A stretch of 64,000 nt of DNA from contig CAIXPL010000016.1 in the NCBI GenBank assembly GCA_903921325.1, positions 310,001 through 374,000 on the forward strand, written 5' to 3'. Within the stretch, counting starts at the first letter, position 1; the number at the start of each line of letters is the position of its first letter. Made by a program: the position numbers and the translations under genes. The notes below the pieces were generated by a model. That model did no database searches, had not been told where the DNA came from, and was given only the letters and a program-made list of their open reading frames with translations. The stretch comes from an uncultured Pseudomonadota bacterium (GTDB taxonomy: Bacteria > Pseudomonadota > Gammaproteobacteria > Burkholderiales > SG8-39). Shown here piece after piece: positions 62,136 to 64,000 of this stretch.

Positions 62136-62681
62136 TCACTTCTTCAACTTGGTCTGCAAGATGTCGACGAATTCCAGAACGTTCTTTGAAATATTGACGG
62201 CACGCGAGCGCCGATGGCGCGCGGCGCCCGAGAGGTAATGTTCATCGCTGCCCGCGATCGTAGATATGGTTTGATCAAGGACCTTATTATTACTTGGATC
62301 GAAGACCGAGTATCTAATTTGCAAGGTTCCCTCGAATGACCCAAAGCTTACTCTCGATTGACTAGCGCCTAGTATGTTGGCGTCAATTCTGTAGGGATGC
62401 GCTGCATTCGCCCCAAAAATATTCGTATTTTTAAGTGCCAATTCTATGGATGTTCTGACCGATGCATCAATTTTCTCGTAGTTATTGATTTCCGGATTAA
62501 TCTGCACGGTGATACTGGCGGACTCTGAAACCAGCGGTTGCTGGTTAGGCGTCACTTTGGCGAGCAAGTCGTCCGCCACTTTGGGCGGAAGTGTGCAGCC
62601 ACTGAATACAAATGTCACTGCAAGCAACATCGACGCGCACAGAGATTTCGCGCTGCAGTGATTAATTGACCGTTTGGTCAT
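62136..62681 (-). CDS. Lipoprotein of unknown function in an AT-richer pocket (181 aa)
   Basis: A lipoprotein signal with V-F-S-G-C-T-L (lipobox F-S-G-C, about residues 25-28) precedes a domain with V-S-E-S-A-S-I-T-V-Q-I-N-P (about 49-61), A-S-V-R-T-S-I-E-L-A-L-K-N-T (about 71-84) and a basic C-terminus. I do not recognise the family; the layout is reminiscent of outer-membrane lipoproteins with a YajG-like fold. The codon choice and base composition are visibly more AT-rich than the neighbouring Ape genes, so it may be a separate acquisition. The ATG at 62681 follows GAGGGGGAGCAAT. Confidence 0.7.
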   Translation of the reverse strand: MTKRSINHCSAKSLCASMLLAVTFVFSGCTLPPKVADDLLAKVTPNQQPLVSESASITVQINPEINNYEKIDASVRTSIELALKNTNIFGANAAHPYRIDANILGASQSRVSFGSFEGTLQIRYSVFDPSNNKVLDQTISTIAGSDEHYLSGAARHRRSRAVNISKNVLEFVDILQTKLKK

Positions 62682-62762
62682 ATTGCTCCCCCTCGATGGT
62701 TGTCGCCACGCAAGAACCATGAATGGCCGCAGCGACTGATTGCTTGCTCTATGAACAGCACC

Positions 62763-63503
62763 TTAACGTCGCGCCATAGTTTTGCGCCAAATTAATACCG
62801 GCAGGCGCACCAGCATACCGAAAAACAGCCGGGCATGCATGCGCGAAATCAGGACATTATCCCGCCACAGGCGGAAGTGGGAGACACCGTCCTGCGGGTA
62901 AGTCACCGCAGTCGGTCGATTCAGGATGGCGACACCGCGCCAGTGCAGGCGAACCAGAATGTCGAAGTCAAATTCCATGCGCCGCGCAACGTGCACACTG
63001 TCGATCAGGTCCAATACCGGGGGGAGCGGATACACGCGAAAGCCACACATCGAGTCGCGAATATCGAGCGACAACGTGTTGATCCATACCCAGATATGGG
63101 TCGCGTAACGCCCAATGAGTCGCGAGCGCGGCACCGACGTATCGTATACAGGTGTGCCAGTGACAACCGAATTCGGGTTATTGCGCGCGAGTTCGAGAAA
63201 GGCAGGGATGTCGCGCACGTCATGCTGGCCGTCGGCATCGATCTGCACGGCGTGCGTGTAACGCTGCTGCGCTGCTTCGCGGCAGCCAGCCATCACGGCG
63301 CCGCCCTTTCCTTGATTCCTGGCAAGGCGCACAAGCGTTACAGCGGGCTGTGTCGCGACGTCATCCAGGCGCGCCGCACAGATCGGTTCGCTCCCATCGT
63401 CCACCACAATGCAAGGCAGCCCGAGCGCGCGCACAGCCAAAACAGTACGTACGGCGGCAGCCCCGTGGTTGTACACCGGGATGACCACGGCGGCGCTAAA
63501 CAT
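62763..63503 (-). CDS. Family 2 glycosyltransferase of the aryl-polyene cluster (246 aa)
   Basis: A GT-A fold transferase with V-V-I-P-V-Y-N-H-G (about 5-13), V-V-D-D-G-S-E (about 34-40) and Q-I-D-A-D-G-Q-H-D (about 87-95, the D-x-D metal motif). G-F-R-V-Y-P (about 152-157) matches dolichol-phosphate-mannose-synthase-like enzymes. Known aryl-polyene clusters fuse a glycosyltransferase with an acyltransferase in one protein (ApeJ); here the acyltransferase is separate, at 54460. It overlaps the dehydratase fusion gene by 8 bp. The likely role is sugar transfer to a lipid that carries the polyene. Confidence 0.88.
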   Translation of the reverse strand: MFSAAVVIPVYNHGAAAVRTVLAVRALGLPCIVVDDGSEPICAARLDDVATQPAVTLVRLARNQGKGGAVMAGCREAAQQRYTHAVQIDADGQHDVRDIPAFLELARNNPNSVVTGTPVYDTSVPRSRLIGRYATHIWVWINTLSLDIRDSMCGFRVYPLPPVLDLIDSVHVARRMEFDFDILVRLHWRGVAILNRPTAVTYPQDGVSHFRLWRDNVLISRMHARLFFGMLVRLPVLIWRKTMARR

Positions 63504-64000
63504 CGAACGCCTTGAACAGGACCCGTCCGCTCGCATGCGCGCCGACCGAGGAGGTGATGCGAAAGGTGACGACTTCGGTTGCGGGCCTCAGTTGCAGTTC
63601 CAGGTGCAGGCGCGTGCCGGGAAGTACCGGGTGTTGGAACTTGAGTATCTCGAGGCTGCGCACCGGCGCCGCAAGCTCGAAACAGTCGCGTGCGCAGCGA
63701 ATCGCCCAATCGACCTGCACCACGCCGGGGAGAATCGCCGCCTCGGGAAAGTGTCCGTCGAAGGCGCGCTCACCTGCTTCAACGCTCAATTCGGCCAGAG
63801 CGTGCGTCGTGCCACGCTCGATCCACTGCACCGGCGGCATGTCAGCATCGAACAACGCGATCAGAGAGGCTTCGGTGGTCTTGCCCTGGGCGTTAAGCGG
63901 CAGTGCGCTGACATGGCGCCAGCGGCGCGGCAGCGCAATACGTTCAACGCTATCGGCAAGCCATGCTCGCAGCGTCTCATTAAATCTGCGCCGTCCCTGA
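63496..64000 (-). CDS. AMP-ligase C-terminus fused to an ApeI-like dehydratase (5' part outside window)
   Basis: The frame is open from the right edge to the stop at 63498-63496 (167 residues seen). The first part, with R-R-W-R-H-V-S-A-L-P-L-N-A-Q-G-K (about 28-43 of the visible fragment), is the C-terminal lysine motif of adenylate-forming ligases. The rest, with G-H-F-P-E-A-A-I-L-P-G-V-V-Q-V-D-W (about 80-96), is a hotdog FabA/ApeI-like dehydratase domain. A TTG at 63855 could allow a separate dehydratase, but continuity of the frame and sequence across it argues for one fused protein. Known ApeH (ligase) and ApeI (dehydratase) are separate proteins in model systems. The ligase should activate the aryl starter acid. 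Confidence 0.85.
   Translation of the reverse strand, partial: QGRRRFNETLRAWLADSVERIALPRRWRHVSALPLNAQGKTTEASLIALFDADMPPVQWIERGTTHALAELSVEAGERAFDGHFPEAAILPGVVQVDWAIRCARDCFELAAPVRSLEILKFQHPVLPGTRLHLELQLRPATEVVTFRITSSVGAHASGRVLFKAFDV

Noticed and set aside
1-64000. tRNA or rRNA genes, insertion sequences, prophage
   Set aside because: No cloverleaf-type or rRNA-like segments, transposases, integrases or terminal inverted repeats were recognised while reading; a covariance-model and IS search would settle this.

Overview
The window looks like a chromosomal segment of a GC-rich Gram-negative bacterium, most likely a betaproteobacterium of the Burkholderiales type. The reasons are five periplasmic binding proteins of the Bug/TctC family (a family greatly expanded in that order), a TonB-ExbB-ExbD system with a TonB-dependent receptor, a Tat-exported molybdenum hydroxylase, a two-domain MnmC, and a proteobacterial aryl-polyene gene cluster. 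This placement is inference from gene content; no rRNA or tRNA gene is visible.

Layout. (1) Positions 1-11291, minus strand: one uninterrupted reading frame of at least 3,763 codons whose 3' end lies outside the window. It encodes a giant surface-type protein with a roughly 475-residue head and then more than 3,280 residues of Leu/Ala/Ser/Thr-rich repeats. The repeats are built from 7- and 8-residue steps grouped into units of about 77 residues (about 231 bp). (2) 12.0-25.4 kb: an alpha/beta hydrolase joined to a TonB-dependent receptor, a catabolic block (group D flavin monooxygenase, C-C-bond hydrolase-like protein, luciferase-like monooxygenase, 2OG-Fe(II) oxygenase-like protein), a three-gene molybdenum hydroxylase set and a Bug-type binding protein. 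(3) 25.4-29.2 kb, minus strand: lipoprotein-like hydrolase, ExbD, ExbB, TonB and a small exported protein. (4) 29.2-38.4 kb: mnmC, then a complete ccmABCDEFGHI cytochrome c maturation operon. The operon has two 13-codon mini-ORFs chained by ATGA overlaps between ccmA and ccmB, a simple-repeat tract before ccmD, and an exact 9-bp x 17 array after ccmI.

(5) 38.6-50.25 kb: an accessory catabolic and transport region with a FAD aromatic hydroxylase, a MetE-C-terminal-like protein, four further Bug proteins (one without a signal peptide), a TauE/SafE permease, a small DNA-binding protein, a luciferase-like monooxygenase and an ABC-2 exporter pair. (6) 50.26-64.0 kb, entirely minus strand: an aryl-polyene (APE) cluster. 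It contains an AMP-ligase/dehydratase fusion (cut by the window edge), a family 2 glycosyltransferase, ApeO-P-Q-R (KS, DH, KR, KS), a phosphopantetheinyl transferase, an ACP, an LpxL-type acyltransferase, a 4HBT thioesterase, a LolA-like carrier, an MMPL exporter and a DUF3261 lipoprotein. A galE gene and an unrelated lipoprotein gene sit inside it.

Working together: the APE genes should load an aryl starter onto the ACP, extend and desaturate it by KS/KR/DH cycles, and attach it to a lipid that the LolA/MMPL/lipoprotein set moves to the outer membrane. The Ccm genes make c-type cytochromes in the periplasm. TonB-ExbBD energises receptors such as the one at 12.9 kb. The most unusual items are the 77-residue superrepeat protein and the ccmA-ccmB mini-ORF chain.
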